Assembly (NCBI GenBank): GCA_905221605.1
Contig: CAJNDS010002475.1
Span: 221,001-285,000 of the forward strand
Reading direction: 5' to 3'
DNA: 64,000 nt
Source: Symbiodinium natans
Taxonomy: Eukaryota > Sar > Dinophyceae > Suessiales > Symbiodiniaceae
In this document: piece after piece, positions 41,406 through 51,350 of the stretch
Position numbering within the stretch: position 1 is the first letter of the stretch
Layout: each line of letters opens with the position of its first letter
Made by a program: the position numbers and the translations under genes
The notes under the pieces: generated by a model
Seen by the model: the letters and a program-made list of their open reading frames with translations, nothing else
Told to the model about the DNA's origin: nothing
Database searches by the model: none

Positions 41406-41416
41406 CAGCTTCAAAT

Positions 41417-41521
41417 CGGGTTTCCGAAATTCGGGGTACTGGATGGGGGGGGGCCTTTTTTATAAGGGAATCCTACTATTTGGGCTTCTGTTTAGGGGTT
41501 CCTTATGTTCGAACAACCCCC
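41417..41521. mobile_element. MITE family C, reversed, AAAT duplication
   Basis: CGGGTTTCCGAAATTCGGGG ... GTTCGAACAACCCCC, flanked by AAAT (41413-41416, 41522-41525). Confidence 0.75.
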
Positions 41522-41616
41522 AAATCTTAAAAAGGGCTCAAGGCCGACAGACGGGATTCAGTTGCGTCTCGACTCTGAAGCCTGAGCTAGTTACACATAG
41601 GTGTTCGGGGAGTCTC

Positions 41617-41655
41617 TTAAACCCTAAACCCTAAACCCTAAACCCTAAGCCCTAC
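41617..41655 (-). repeat. (CCCTAAA)5
   Basis: C-strand heptamers. Confidence 0.9.
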
Positions 41656-41966
41656 AATGACTTGTTTTTGCATTCGTTGAACACGCTGTATGGCTTGGGA
41701 GCTTCAAGGCTTAAGTTGTCCTGTGCTGGAGAATTGGAGAAGATTTTGCTGTTAGTTGCCTTTTTGGTTAGAAGCGTGGGCTTCGGAAAGCTGAGAGATG
41801 TTCGGGCTGCTGCCCGAAGTCTAACCTTTCATAAGCTTTGATCAACAAGATTCACATCTGAAACGTCGCGTGTCTGAAAGCCTGGAATCCTGTAGTGGCA
41901 GGGCACCTGCAGTGCAGGCCATGAGGGTTCGAGGGACCCCGCAGGATTCGGCCAAAAGTTCAAGAT

Positions 41967-42034
41967 TTGGGATGTTCCCCCTTACCTAAATTGTGGTACC
42001 CCGGTATATAATCCCTATGAAGGACTGCAAGTCA
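41967..42034. mobile_element. MITE family A, right end truncated
   Basis: TTGGGATGTTCCCCCTTACC ... ATCCCTATGAAGGACTG. Confidence 0.65.
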
Positions 42035-42036
42035 AA

Positions 42037-42375
42037 ATGTGCGTGTGTGTCTTATCTCACGTGCTGGACTTGCTTGCAAAGACCCTCTTAAGTCCTTCTG
42101 CAAGGCATGTGCGCATTCGGCAGCCGTCCGCGGACAAAGAAGAACTGCGCACCCTCTCTGCAATTTCGCTCTTCGCTCTCAACTTCGCTTACCGAATGTG
42201 GGGTTTTGAGGAGTTGGATGCTTCGACTGCTTGCGTCACCAACCCCCCAAAAACATATGAAATACTCTCCGTTATAAGGCAATCTACGGATTGTGGTCCT
42301 TTTTTGGAGGGGGAGGGGGGGTGGGGTTTTGACGCAAATAGCAGGTTTGGGTTTGAGCTCTGCGGGCTTGCTTGA
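42037..42375 (+). CDS. hypothetical ORF
   Basis: 112 codons including RIRQPSADKEELRTLSAISL and FALNFAYRMWGFEELDASTA. Coding-like, no family. Confidence 0.35.
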   Translation: MCVCVLSHVLDLLAKTLLSPSARHVRIRQPSADKEELRTLSAISLFALNFAYRMWGFEELDASTACVTNPPKTYEILSVIRQSTDCGPFLEGEGGWGFDANSRFGFELCGLA

Positions 42376-42461
42376 TCGCGACTTGTGGCACAGCCGGCCA
42401 TGCGCAACACTGTCTGGAACCAGAACCTGCCCTGCCCTTGACGTTTGCCTGGGCCTAAACT

Positions 42462-42576
42462 TTGTGGTGCTTTAATGTAACTTTAGATCCTTAGCCTTTT
42501 TGGGTTTATTGGGTTTCTTAATAAGGCAGCTAAAATTTTAATTTTTAGCTACCCTCCTAAGTGCAGCCAAGTAAAG
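42462..42576 (+). repeat. dispersed repeat family E, copy 2
   Basis: Same flanks as 21469-21534 with about 50 bp inserted. The AG acceptor (CTAAGTGCAG) is conserved. Confidence 0.7.
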
Positions 42577-42706
42577 ACATGCAAAAAGACATCAGGCCCA
42601 AACCAATCCCCTGCCCTAACCCCCATCGCCACAAAACCCCCGTGAGCCTGAAGGTAAATTTGCAGCGCCGCGACATGCAGCCCCAGCGTTGGAGGTCCCT
42701 TTCCGA

Positions 42707-42898
42707 AGGGTTTAGGGTTTAGGGTTTAGGGTTTAGGGTTTAGGGTTTGGGGTTTGGGGTTTGGGGTTTGGGGTTTGGGGTTTGGGGTTTGGGGTTTGGG
42801 GTTTGGGGTTTGGGGTTTGGGGTTTGGGGTTTGGGGTTTGGGGTTTGGGGTTTGGGGTTTGGGGTTTAGGGTTTGGGGTTTGGGGTTTAGGGTTTGGA
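42707..42898 (+). repeat. TTTAGGG to TTTGGGG array
   Basis: Five TTTAGGG units, then about 20 homogenised TTTGGGG units, with single TTTAGGG units near the end. Confidence 0.98.
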
Positions 42899-43227
42899 AG
42901 GGTTCTCCCCCCGCGGTGTGAACATCACATGCAGTAGTCATGTCCCTTCCAAAGAATTTTTTGCGGTGACCACACGGTTCTCCATCAGGTTCTATCATCA
43001 TGCCCTAAACGTGCAAACCAGCAGTTCTGAGATTTTGTCTTCAGCAGGCTTTGCGCGTCCTCGCCAGGCCAAAATTCTCCAATCTCCGAAGAGTTTGACA
43101 AGAGCACAAAGGTCTAAACCTGCCCTCGACCCTGCCCCCGCGCGAAGCTCCTGAAAACGAATCCCCAAAGCATTCCAAAGCACTTCAACAGCACTTCAGA
43201 ACACCTCGAAAGCACTTTCAGTGCACT

Positions 43228-43331
43228 CGGCGTTTACGAAAACAAGGGACCCCCAACACAAAACAGCCAAAATAGTAGGACTCCCTTATAGCAAGGACCC
43301 CACGCAGGTACTAAATTTCGGAAACACCCCC
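43228..43331. mobile_element. MITE family C, copy with CACT duplication
   Basis: CGGCGTTTACGAAAACAAGG ... AAATTTCGGAAACACCCCCC, flanked by CACT (43224-43227, 43332-43335). It ends 11 bp before the exon at 43343. Confidence 0.75.
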
Positions 43332-43342
43332 CACTTCTTTAG

Positions 43343-43456
43343 GCGCCTCCCAGCAAGAAGAAGTTGCGGCCCAACGAGCGCTTTGCCTCGAAGCAGAAGC
43401 CGGAGGCCGAGGAGGAGCCCCAGGCCACGACGTCTCCTACGGGGTTCCACTCGTAG
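43343..43456 (+). CDS. putative terminal exon, basic/acidic tail
   Basis: Acceptor CCACTTCTTTAG. 37 codons and TAG: APPSKKKLRPNERFASKQKP then EAEEEPQATTSPTGFHS. A clear protein C-terminus. Confidence 0.6.
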   Translation, partial: APPSKKKLRPNERFASKQKPEAEEEPQATTSPTGFHS

Positions 43457-43469
43457 GCAGATTCTAGAA

Positions 43470-43575
43470 GGCTGCTGTTTGCTTAAACACCCCCCAAAAA
43501 ATAAAAGGACAAGAAGCCCTATATATATATATATATATTTAGCTTATAAAGAAGAATATGTTAATGTGTTTTTTT
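43470..43575. mobile_element. MITE family D-like copy with (TA)n
   Basis: TGCTGTTTGCTTAAACACCC at the left; interior AGAAGAATATGTTAATG. Confidence 0.45.
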
Positions 43576-43913
43576 TGGGGGGAGGCCTCTCAGGCACTGG
43601 GCTTTAGGCTTCTCTTGCACTTCTCTCGCGCTTCTCTAGCATCTTGGAGCTTGGAAATGTTCTCATCTCAGGATTCTCAGTCACTTCTATGATGTTTTTT
43701 CAACTCCGGGGGGGAAAGTGTTTGCCGTAAGGGCCTTGGCAAAGTACCATGCAGTTTTGACGGGGGGTTGCCTGAGATTTCTTCCGAGGTGTCTTGCAGA
43801 GTGAAGAATGATGCATGCTTGAGCAGACTCGGTCCCCCCCCTCCTCACCCCCCCTCGCACTAAACCCTAAACCCTAACCTTGACCTGCGTTTGAGCTTTC
43901 TGACCATGTTCAG

Positions 43914-43998
43914 GCAGAGCCCGCGAAACCTGCGGAGCCGAAACCACCGCCGGTCATGCCGCCTCCGGAGTCACGGGGCTGGTGTCGAGTTCGAAAGG
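43914..43998 (+). CDS. putative Pro-rich exon
   Basis: Acceptor GACCATGTTCAG, donor GTGCAG. It reads AEPAKPAEPKPPPVMPPPES then RGWCRVRK. It lies between a CCCTAAA block (43861) and a TTTAGGG block (44018). Confidence 0.5.
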
Positions 43999-44759
43999 GT
44001 GCAGGGTTACGTGTGTAGGGTTTAGGGTTTAGGGTTTCGGGTGGCTGAGAGGGAGAGCTGTGCAGCTGTGCGTCTTCCCATATTTAGGATGAGTTTCTCG
44101 GAGTTCTTGGTTGCTGCCAGCCGACCGCCAGCGTAGGGGGGCACCAGTCTTCAGCAAGACTTTAGTAGGGATTAAGGATTCTTTTCTTGGAAGCCTAAAG
44201 GAAGAGATAAATCTGTACGAACAGAAAGCGCGCGAGAGAGAGAGAGAGACAGAGAGTGCGAAATATAGCAAGAAAGAAACCAGTATCCAAGCAAGGAAAT
44301 ACATAGACAGACACATAGAGACAAGAAAGAAAAGTTACACACACACACACACACATTGAAATAGCGAAGTAGACAGCGAGAACTTCGCGAAACAAGCAAC
44401 ATCCAAAGAATGAAAGCCTCTAAAGAAACACGCAAGGATAGAAACAAATGAGGGAAGGGAGAAACACTGTAACACAGACTTGCAGAAATGATTGCATAGC
44501 GAAAGAGCCAACTACATTAAAGAACAATATTTGCATTCAGAAAGGCCGAGAACAACAGAGCTTCGAAGCATTGAGAAAGGGATACAAAAACAATGTATAA
44601 GTACTACATGCATCAAACAGAATTCAAGCGCGTCAAGATTCTTTTCGAGCCCATACCAGTCGAGTCGAGTTTGGAATTTGACCTCCTCATCATGACTCCT
44701 CATCCCCCCTAACACCCTCCAAAACCGAAGCCCTGCAATTCCCGAGGGCGTTCTAACGG

Positions 44760-45500
44760 ATGTCGACCGTTTACAATTCTGAAGCCATGCAGGCTTCTAA
44801 AGCCCTGAAGAGGACTTGCGTTAAGAAACATACAAATCCCCTCCTAACCCGTCATGCGAGCATTGTGTTAGCAATGCCCCCCCCCCACCCCCCCTTCGGT
44901 TCTAGAGTTGGGCCCCCAGGAGTCCAGGAAGTGACCCAAGCTCGAGCGTTTGTGTTCGCAACTAGCGCCCGCACGCGTTCGCAAAGCATCCGTGTGTGTC
45001 GCGCATGGGCCCCGGGGCGCACCCGCCATCCTCGTAACTGTCGTCGAACTTGGAGGTTGGGGCTTCAAAAGTGCGGACAGTCACGAGGATCGTGTGCCAT
45101 CGTCGCAACTGTCACTCTTGGATGTAACTTGTTGTTACTTCTTGAGCTTCGTGGGACACCCTCGCTTTTGGAGCTTGGACGAGGTGGGGGGAGGGCCCAG
45201 AAGGAGAAGGGGGGGGTGTGCAGGTCAAATCCACGAGCAACTCGCTTCGACGAGCTCAGCCGAGTGTGCAAGGGTAGGAGTGCTCGGTTTTGTTCTTTCT
45301 TGCTGCAAGCTGCAAACATCGGGCTGCTGGGTCTTCTGGCACTCGGTTTAACACCAGCCCCGAAGCTCCAAACTCGAAGTTGGGTGGATTGTTATCTCTT
45401 CATGAATCTCAATTCCTTTGCACCCCAAGCTCCTAAAGCCGAAGCCTTAACCGCAACGTCCGAAGTTGTTGACATGGGCCCTTGCATCCCCAAAGCCTGA
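44760..45500 (+). CDS. longest + ORF outside RCC1, doubtful
   Basis: 246 codons without motif. The first part covers a poly-C/G-rich tract and an internally repeated GTCGCAACTGTC sequence. The last 60 codons (KLQTRSWVDCYLFMNLNSFA) look more coding. May be chance. Confidence 0.2.
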   Translation: MSTVYNSEAMQASKALKRTCVKKHTNPLLTRHASIVLAMPPPHPPFGSRVGPPGVQEVTQARAFVFATSARTRSQSIRVCRAWAPGRTRHPRNCRRTWRLGLQKCGQSRGSCAIVATVTLGCNLLLLLELRGTPSLLELGRGGGRAQKEKGGVCRSNPRATRFDELSRVCKGRSARFCSFLLQAANIGLLGLLALGLTPAPKLQTRSWVDCYLFMNLNSFAPQAPKAEALTATSEVVDMGPCIPKA

Positions 45501-45722
45501 AGCCCTGAAGATTCACTGAAGATGCTAACCTCTCCTGAAACCTGACCCGACATGGTTGGCCTTTCGGCTTCTGATGACGAGGCCAGTTCCGCCACCTGCA
45601 GCATGGCCGCAGCATGCAGTTGGAGGGTATGTTCCAGCTTCGGGGCTTCTTGCTTAACATCGCGGAGGCCTCTTCAAGGCCTTGGAGTGTTCCCTGGGCC
45701 TTGCAGTCTGCACGTTGCTGCA

Positions 45723-45850
45723 GTCCAGATCAAGGTCGAGCCGGGAAAGCAAGCAGGGTACCAGATTGACAAAGCCGGGTTTCATCTCGCGAACCTTGAG
45801 AAAGCTGGACATCATGCTCCAGAGCGTTTTGAGAAATCCTACTTGGTACG
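45723..45850 (+). CDS. putative exon, frame ambiguous
   Basis: Acceptor CTGCACGTTGCTGCAG. Two frames look coding: IKVEPGKQAGYQIDKAGFHL, or SRESKQGTRLTKPGFISRTL. Confidence 0.3.
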
Positions 45851-46839
45851 TGTCGTGCAGCAAGTCAAGGTGGTTTACGCAATTGTTACAAGTTGGACTC
45901 GTTTGTGGAACATATGGTCGCATGATTGGGAAGCGGCCAGCCAACCCCTTTCCTGCTGAAACCAGAGCCAGCCGAAACAAGCGGGGCCTAGACGAGCAGT
46001 CTTCCCCCTAGAAAGGAGCGAGGAAGTGCAAAGGTTAACGGCCAACAAGAATGGGAGCAACAAATGTTCCGACAACTAGCAAAAGCCCCAAATCACTCTA
46101 GATCGCCCCCGCAAACTCCGATCTCTGGATCCCTTCAACTGCTCAATCCCCTCGGTTCTCCCCCAATTAGCCCGAGACCCAACAAGGGTAATGTAACGTA
46201 ATTGCCATAACTAGAACAGTATCGCACATGCTTCATACAACTTCCAGCGTGGTCTTAGTGTTGTACCACCAGCAGTGCTGATTCTTAAGCCTTAATCCCT
46301 CAACGACCCTCAACCAAGGAGCCCGACCGCCCCACGCCGCTACTGGTGGATCCCGACTCATCCACTGAAGACCGCGAGGTGGCGAAGGGCGAGGAGGCCC
46401 CGAAGAGCCGGGACTTGGGTGTGTTGGGGCATGACGGGGCCGCAGGCTCGAGCTTTGAGGTCTGAGGCGGTTTGGGAGGATGCTTTTGCCTGGATTGTGA
46501 GAGCTGATGCTTCGTAGATGTATATGTATATATATATATAATACAATGTATGTTTGGCGTGAGTGGTCAGTGGGATGAGAAGTTAAGTTTGAGGATCTCA
46601 GGGTCACGAAGCTCCTGAGGCGCTTTGTCAGAAGTTTGTCGGAAGAGACGGTGGCGGCGTTGAATTCCTGGGCTGGGTACAGGGTAGGAGGGTTCAGGAT
46701 AGAGTTTAGGCGGGAGTTTGCTCGTGAGCTATGTGTGTTTGCCATATCTACAGCAGCTATCTCTCTTGCGCGGTCAGGGCTGGGGTAAGGTGGAGGGTCG
46801 TAGTTACCGTCATGTTTGCCAGCATCGGCCCCCAACTAG

Positions 46840-46956
46840 GAGATCGCTCGAGAGATGGCCAGCCTACTGACGAAGCCCTTCTCACAGCAGAAGAAAGCTC
46901 TCAAGGCTGATCCGACGACGAATATTCTGCCTTCTGGGACCTTTCTTCGGGCCGAG
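46840..46956 (+). CDS. putative exon, likely J-protein gene
   Basis: Acceptor CCCCCAACTAG, GT donor, 39 codons in phase 0: EIAREMASLLTKPFSQQKKA then LKADPTTNILPSGTFLRAE. It lies 500 bp upstream of the HPD exon; common membership is inference. Confidence 0.55.
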
Positions 46957-47308
46957 GTTTTTTTTTCCTAAGGAAAAGATGCGGATCTTGTGGTTCGAGC
47001 TTCAGCCCTCGAGTCGGTTTCATGTTCTCAAGCGACACCTTAGCACCTTGGGATGTGGGTTAGTTGCCCTGCTATGAGGCCTGCAGCCTCAAAAGCAATC
47101 AGTTCTAAGAAGGATCGACACCTGGGTATGTGGGGGTTTGGGGTTGACTGTTGAATCTTAGCATCCGTGGGCTCAGGCTGATATCTTTGGCTCTAAGGGG
47201 TTTAAGCAACTCTCCTTCGTCAATGTAGGCCGCACCTTCTTTTCGAAAAGACTTGCGAAGGCAGGCAGAGCGCCCATGTGATGATATGTCAGAAGCCTAA
47301 AAATCCCT

Positions 47309-47465
47309 AAGCCCTAAACCCTAAAACCCTAAACCCTAAAACCCTCAAACCCTAAAACCCTAAAACCCTAAAACCCTAACACCCTAAAACCCTAAAACCC
47401 TAAAACCCTAACACCCTAAAACCCTAAAACCCTAAATCCCTAAAACCCTAAAACCCTAAAATCCG
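47309..47465 (-). repeat. octamer CCCTAAAA array
   Basis: Homogenised 8-bp variant (AAAACCCT) of the telomere unit, ending next to the exon at 47469. Confidence 0.95.
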
Positions 47466-47468
47466 GAG

Positions 47469-47591
47469 CCGAAGAGCCATTCTACCGAGCAGGCGGTCAG
47501 GGCCCGCTGGCATCCAGACAAGAACCCAGACTCCGTGGAAGTTGCCACGCGAGTCTTCCAGTTCATCCAAGCCCATGTGCCTCAGAGTCAT
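47469..47591 (+). CDS. J-domain (DnaJ-like) exon with HPD motif
   Basis: After AAAATCCGGAG and up to donor GTGAGA, 41 codons in phase 0: PKSHSTEQAVRARWHPDKNP then DSVEVATRVFQFIQAHVPQS. RWHPDKNP is the J-domain loop with the Hsp70-stimulating HPD; the following helix fits helix III. Earlier helices are partly on other exons. A co-chaperone role is inferred from the motif. Confidence 0.75.
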
Positions 47592-47888
47592 GTGAGAAGT
47601 ATGTTGAGTTGCCAAGTTTGTCAAGTTTCTGGGTTTGGCCTTTGCAATTTTGGGTTGGCCGTGTTCTCCATGGAAATATCGGGGATGCGGCAGCGGTCAT
47701 GGTTTCACTCTTCGAAAAGAGACACAGCACTTGTAGTCAGAGATTTGTTCAGGGTTGTGAGGGATTAGTTGGAGTTTGAGGCTTTGAGGTTCAGGACGTT
47801 TCTGAGCTGTGATGTCACTGCCTTCTCCGGAGATGTAACGTGGTTTCCAGAAGCGTTCCATTCCCTGGAACCGAATCCACGTCCAAAT

Positions 47889-47890
<2 letters not shown>

Positions 47891-47925
<35 letters not shown>

Positions 47926-47996
47926 CAGAGAGAGAGAGAGAGAAACAAAAAAGAAGAGAGAGAGCGAGAGCGCGAGAGAGAGAGCGAGAGAGAGAC
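47891..47996 (+). repeat. (GA)n microsatellite
   Basis: GA repeat with interruptions. Confidence 0.95.
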
Positions 47997-48179
47997 AGCA
48001 ACAAAGCAGAGGCAAACCCCTCGGCCCTCAGCCTTCAACCGCTGCGCTCTCCAAACCCTGTCGTCGCCTTGGCCTTCGGATTCCCAGGACGAGTGGCTGC
48101 AGCACCATGGACTGGCGTGAAAGCACAGCATCCAGAAAAGCAGCGGAACACTGTGCTCCGTACAGCTTGAGTTTAGGAG

Positions 48180-48980
48180 CTTAAGTGGGGGATTGCTTAC
48201 CTGGCAAGCCCATCGCCAGGAATCTCAAAATAAATGCCTCAGAAGGCTAAGAGGGCGGCCCGGAGAAGACAAAGATCTGGACTTGAGAGGTCAGTGAGGG
48301 TTTTAGGGGGTGCAAAGAAAATACAGATAGAGGTGAGGCCGGTGAGGCCCAACCTAGTCCGGGAACCCATGTTTGTGAGCTCCTCTCGTTTTGTTATGAA
48401 AGTTAGTTTGGAGGTATACAGGGGTGGGGAGCTACCTCCGCGGCACCAGCCTCCCAACTCAACACTTTGCTACAGTACGTACATTATTCCGCAATGAGCG
48501 GGCCTTCGCCTAAACCTTCTTCGGTCTTCTTGTGACAAAGGGAGTGGCTCTGTGATTCACCGCGTTTGCCCCAACTGTATTACAATACATCCCATTTACA
48601 CTGCGCAAGCCACTTGCTGTTGTCCTCTCTGGTCGTCTTTGCTGACATTTATTCTGACATGATCTGCTCCTTATTATCATCGTAATGCTTCTTCAAATAA
48701 AGCATCTTGAACGTTGACGTTCAAAACATGTCATCAGCATTTCTGGCCTTAGCATATTTCTTGGTCTCAACTTCTGGCATCCACATCAAGGCGAGACGTT
48801 CAGGCGATGTACCTTTAGGTGTATTTCACTTGTAAAACCGCAAACCCGATATTTAAACAAGTACCCTATGTTTAGGTAACATCTTATCCTAGAAAACGGG
48901 GCAAGGTCCCCGCGGTGCTTCCACTTTCAACAACTCATGCCTTAAGAAGGTCTGATGTCAACACATCAGATGGGTTCCTA
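48180..48980. other. AT-rich stretch, possible minus-strand relic
   Basis: Around 48700-48580 the minus strand has a short frame with KKHYDDNKEQIMSE, like lysine-rich spacer sequences near endonuclease genes. Too broken to name. Confidence 0.25.
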
Positions 48981-48984
48981 CTGT

Positions 48985-49083
48985 TTGCTGAAGAACCCCC
49001 CCCCCCACAAAAAAAAAAGTCCCTACATTACCCTGAGAAGGAAGTGTATTTTGCATTTTTAGGCGTTTTTAAGCAATTGGCAA
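48985..49083. mobile_element. MITE family D-like copy
   Basis: TGTTTGCTGAAGAACCCCC ... GTCCCTACATTACCCTGAGA ... TTTTTAAGCAATTGG. Confidence 0.5.
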
Positions 49084-49616
49084 GTTCTCAAGGTGCAATC
49101 AAAATGCCGTGTGTCCTTGCGACACATGCGCTGACACATGCATAGCTCTTTCCAAGACCTACCTATGCACATGTCTTTCCGAGACACGGGCGGGACATCT
49201 CTCTCTGCAAGCCTTTCTGGGGATACGCGGCGCAGGCAATGAGTTCTAACGCTTAAACTTCAAGCCCTGCTGCTGGAGAAAGCAGTGCAACGCTGTCAGG
49301 GAATGTTTTCAAATCTTTTGAGCTATAATTTCAACGTTATCGGGCGAAAAGTTCCAACCATCTGTTGGGCAATACTTTATGCTGTTGCAGCGAGGGAATG
49401 AAATTCCAGGTTGAAATTTGTCCAAGTCCACATTGAACTCCAAACTGACATGAGCCACATTTCGGTGGCGTCTGACTGGCTACGGAATATATCTATATAT
49501 ATATATATATAGCCCTTTGTTTGACTGTTATTTGACATTCTATTTTTTTGGTGAGGCTCGCGAGCCTCTGGCGAGGCGTGATCTCGGTTGATACCGAGAT
49601 GCTCCTTCGGTGTCCT

Positions 49617-49717
49617 TTGGGATGTTTCTCCTTCTACTAACAGTCCTTAATGGGGATTATCGTGCCCCTAACATAATCCCTATTAAGGATTGTTAGTATA
49701 GGGGGGGAGCATCCCAA
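49617..49717. mobile_element. MITE family A, copy with near-perfect 8-bp TSD
   Basis: TTGGGATGTTTCTCCTTCTA ... AGGGGGGGAGCATCCCAA, flanked by GGTGTCCT and GGTGCCCT (7 of 8). Confidence 0.88.
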
Positions 49718-50109
49718 GGTGCCCTCATCATGTGCTGGGTGTGGCTCCCTATACCTCCTGGGATTCTTATTGACAAACCGTGTAGCTCACAGTACTCCAT
49801 ATTCAGTTTCTAACAACTCAACAGTAGAATGAACCATTATCGTTAGCATGTTTTGTCGTTTCTTTTTACTGGTCATTTGGTGCGTTGTGGTCATATTGTA
49901 TAGAGAAGCGAATACACAAATACTAGGAGAACGCGCAATAACTTTACCTGTAAGAACGTACGAACGAAACGTGTGTGTGTGTGTGTGTCTTTTTCTTTTC
50001 TCTTTTCACGTGCGCAACATTTTTTGGTTATTTTCCCCGGGCTCTTATTATTATTCTATTTTTTGCCCGGGTCTTTTTGCCATTATGAGTTGTGTCCCTT
50101 TTGCACCAA

Positions 50110-51197
50110 TCATCGGTTAACCCTTGATTTGTGGTTCGCCAAGAATAACAGGTTCTTGAACCGCAAGAAGCGTTCCGTTTGTCTTCTTTTTTTGTCACGG
50201 CACTTGATGCAGTTCTTGGCATTTTCGTGCATCGCGTCTAGTGTTCTGCTAAGGCTCAGCGTTTCGCCTTACTCAGCTGCATATTCCAGTGCCTCTACAT
50301 CACCCGTACATTGCAAGGCATCTGTTATTTGATTACTTTCTTATTCACCATCTAGTTTTGCAAGTGCATACTGTATATGTATCCTATAACTATTGCTGTA
50401 TCAAGTGGTGGGTAGTGTTTCAGTTAACTCTGGTGCTATTACTTGTCGAAGAAACCTATTCGTGGACAAACATTAAGGTTTTTGCGTTGATTTTCAATCA
50501 ACCTTTTGCGAGCGCTTTTATAACATCTAGGTTGTCTCCTGCAAACAATTCACTCACTGGTCTATTTGAGCAAAGTATGTGTAAATTTCACTTTCGAACT
50601 TGTCCATCATTCGTTCCTGTAGAGCTGTAAGGCTTGTTCAAAGTACCTATCGCCATCCTTGTTATTATGTGATAACACTGCAATGTGGTAGGCTCACGCT
50701 GAAAGACTTCATGATTATCCAACTTGACTAAATAAGCATTCCTGTCATGCTGGTACGTTATGTATTTGTCAGGTACTGGTTTATTCAATGCATTGTTTTC
50801 TTATTGACTTGTTCAGCAATCTCACGTCCTTCTTAAGATTCCAAGCTCAGATGAGTGTTGTCCATATGAAGAAGTTTTAGATTCAAATGTTTAAACACTA
50901 CTTGTTTTCCATATTTAGCCGTTTTAATTACATGTTGATTCACAGAAGCTCCAACATTATTCAGCACTGTCTTATGCAATGCCATGGAATGTGGCACAGT
51001 TTTTTTGCATTCATTTAATGTGAAACTCTCGTCTGGATGTAGGGGCACGGACGTTTTATGGGCGGGGGAGCTATACGTTTCGGTTTCAACGAAACCCATG
51101 GCTTTGTACTTTGCAGGCAAACTGAGGTTTACGGCTGAGTAGTCGTGATGCTTGATATTGATTACCTCGACCCAGCCAACTTCGGACCGTTGACACT
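50110..51197 (-). pseudogene. decayed minus-strand coding island, unknown protein
   Basis: In minus-strand order: about 51197-50833 (EVINIKHHDYSAVNLSLPAK, MGFVETETYSSPAHKTSVPL), 50788-50590 (KPVPDKYITYQHDRNAYLVK, then, one frame over, NNKDGDRYFEQALQLYRNE), 50345-50110 (ITDALQCTGDVEALEYAAE, NAKNCIKCRDKKRRQTERFL). Stops and frameshifts separate them. KYITYQHDRNAYLVK faintly recalls an AP2-like strand and CIKCRDKKRR a Cys-pair ribbon, both weak. AT-rich like the right-end viral insert. Confidence 0.35.
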
Positions 51198-51218
51198 AAA
51201 CCCGACACGCCCACCTAG

Positions 51219-51350
51219 CTGTGGCGTTGGCTTGGGAAATTCCGGATGATTCGGGGGGCTTCGATGGTAGAGTCCAAGACCAGACACTTTCACCTCTTGG
51301 ACCAAGCAAAGCAGGCCCCGACGACCAGGAGATCAAGGCAAGAGAAGCGG
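51219..51350 (+). CDS. putative exon ending at a telomere-repeat donor
   Basis: Acceptor CGCCCACCTAG; GT donor is the first GTTTAGGG. Two frames are open through all 132 bp: one with MVESKTRHFHLLDQAKQAPT, the other with IPDDSGGFDGRVQDQTLSPL. Confidence 0.4.

Noticed and set aside
41880-41945. tRNA-like T-loop word GGTTCGAGGGACC
   Set aside because: No acceptor or anticodon stem can be drawn around it.
42707-42898. CRISPR array
   Set aside because: Units are contiguous heptamers without spacers, and the DNA is eukaryotic in style.
46233-46835. 200-codon minus-strand ORF
   Set aside because: It runs through a (TA)n tract giving an IYIYIHIH stretch and has no motif or splice support. I could not support it as a gene.
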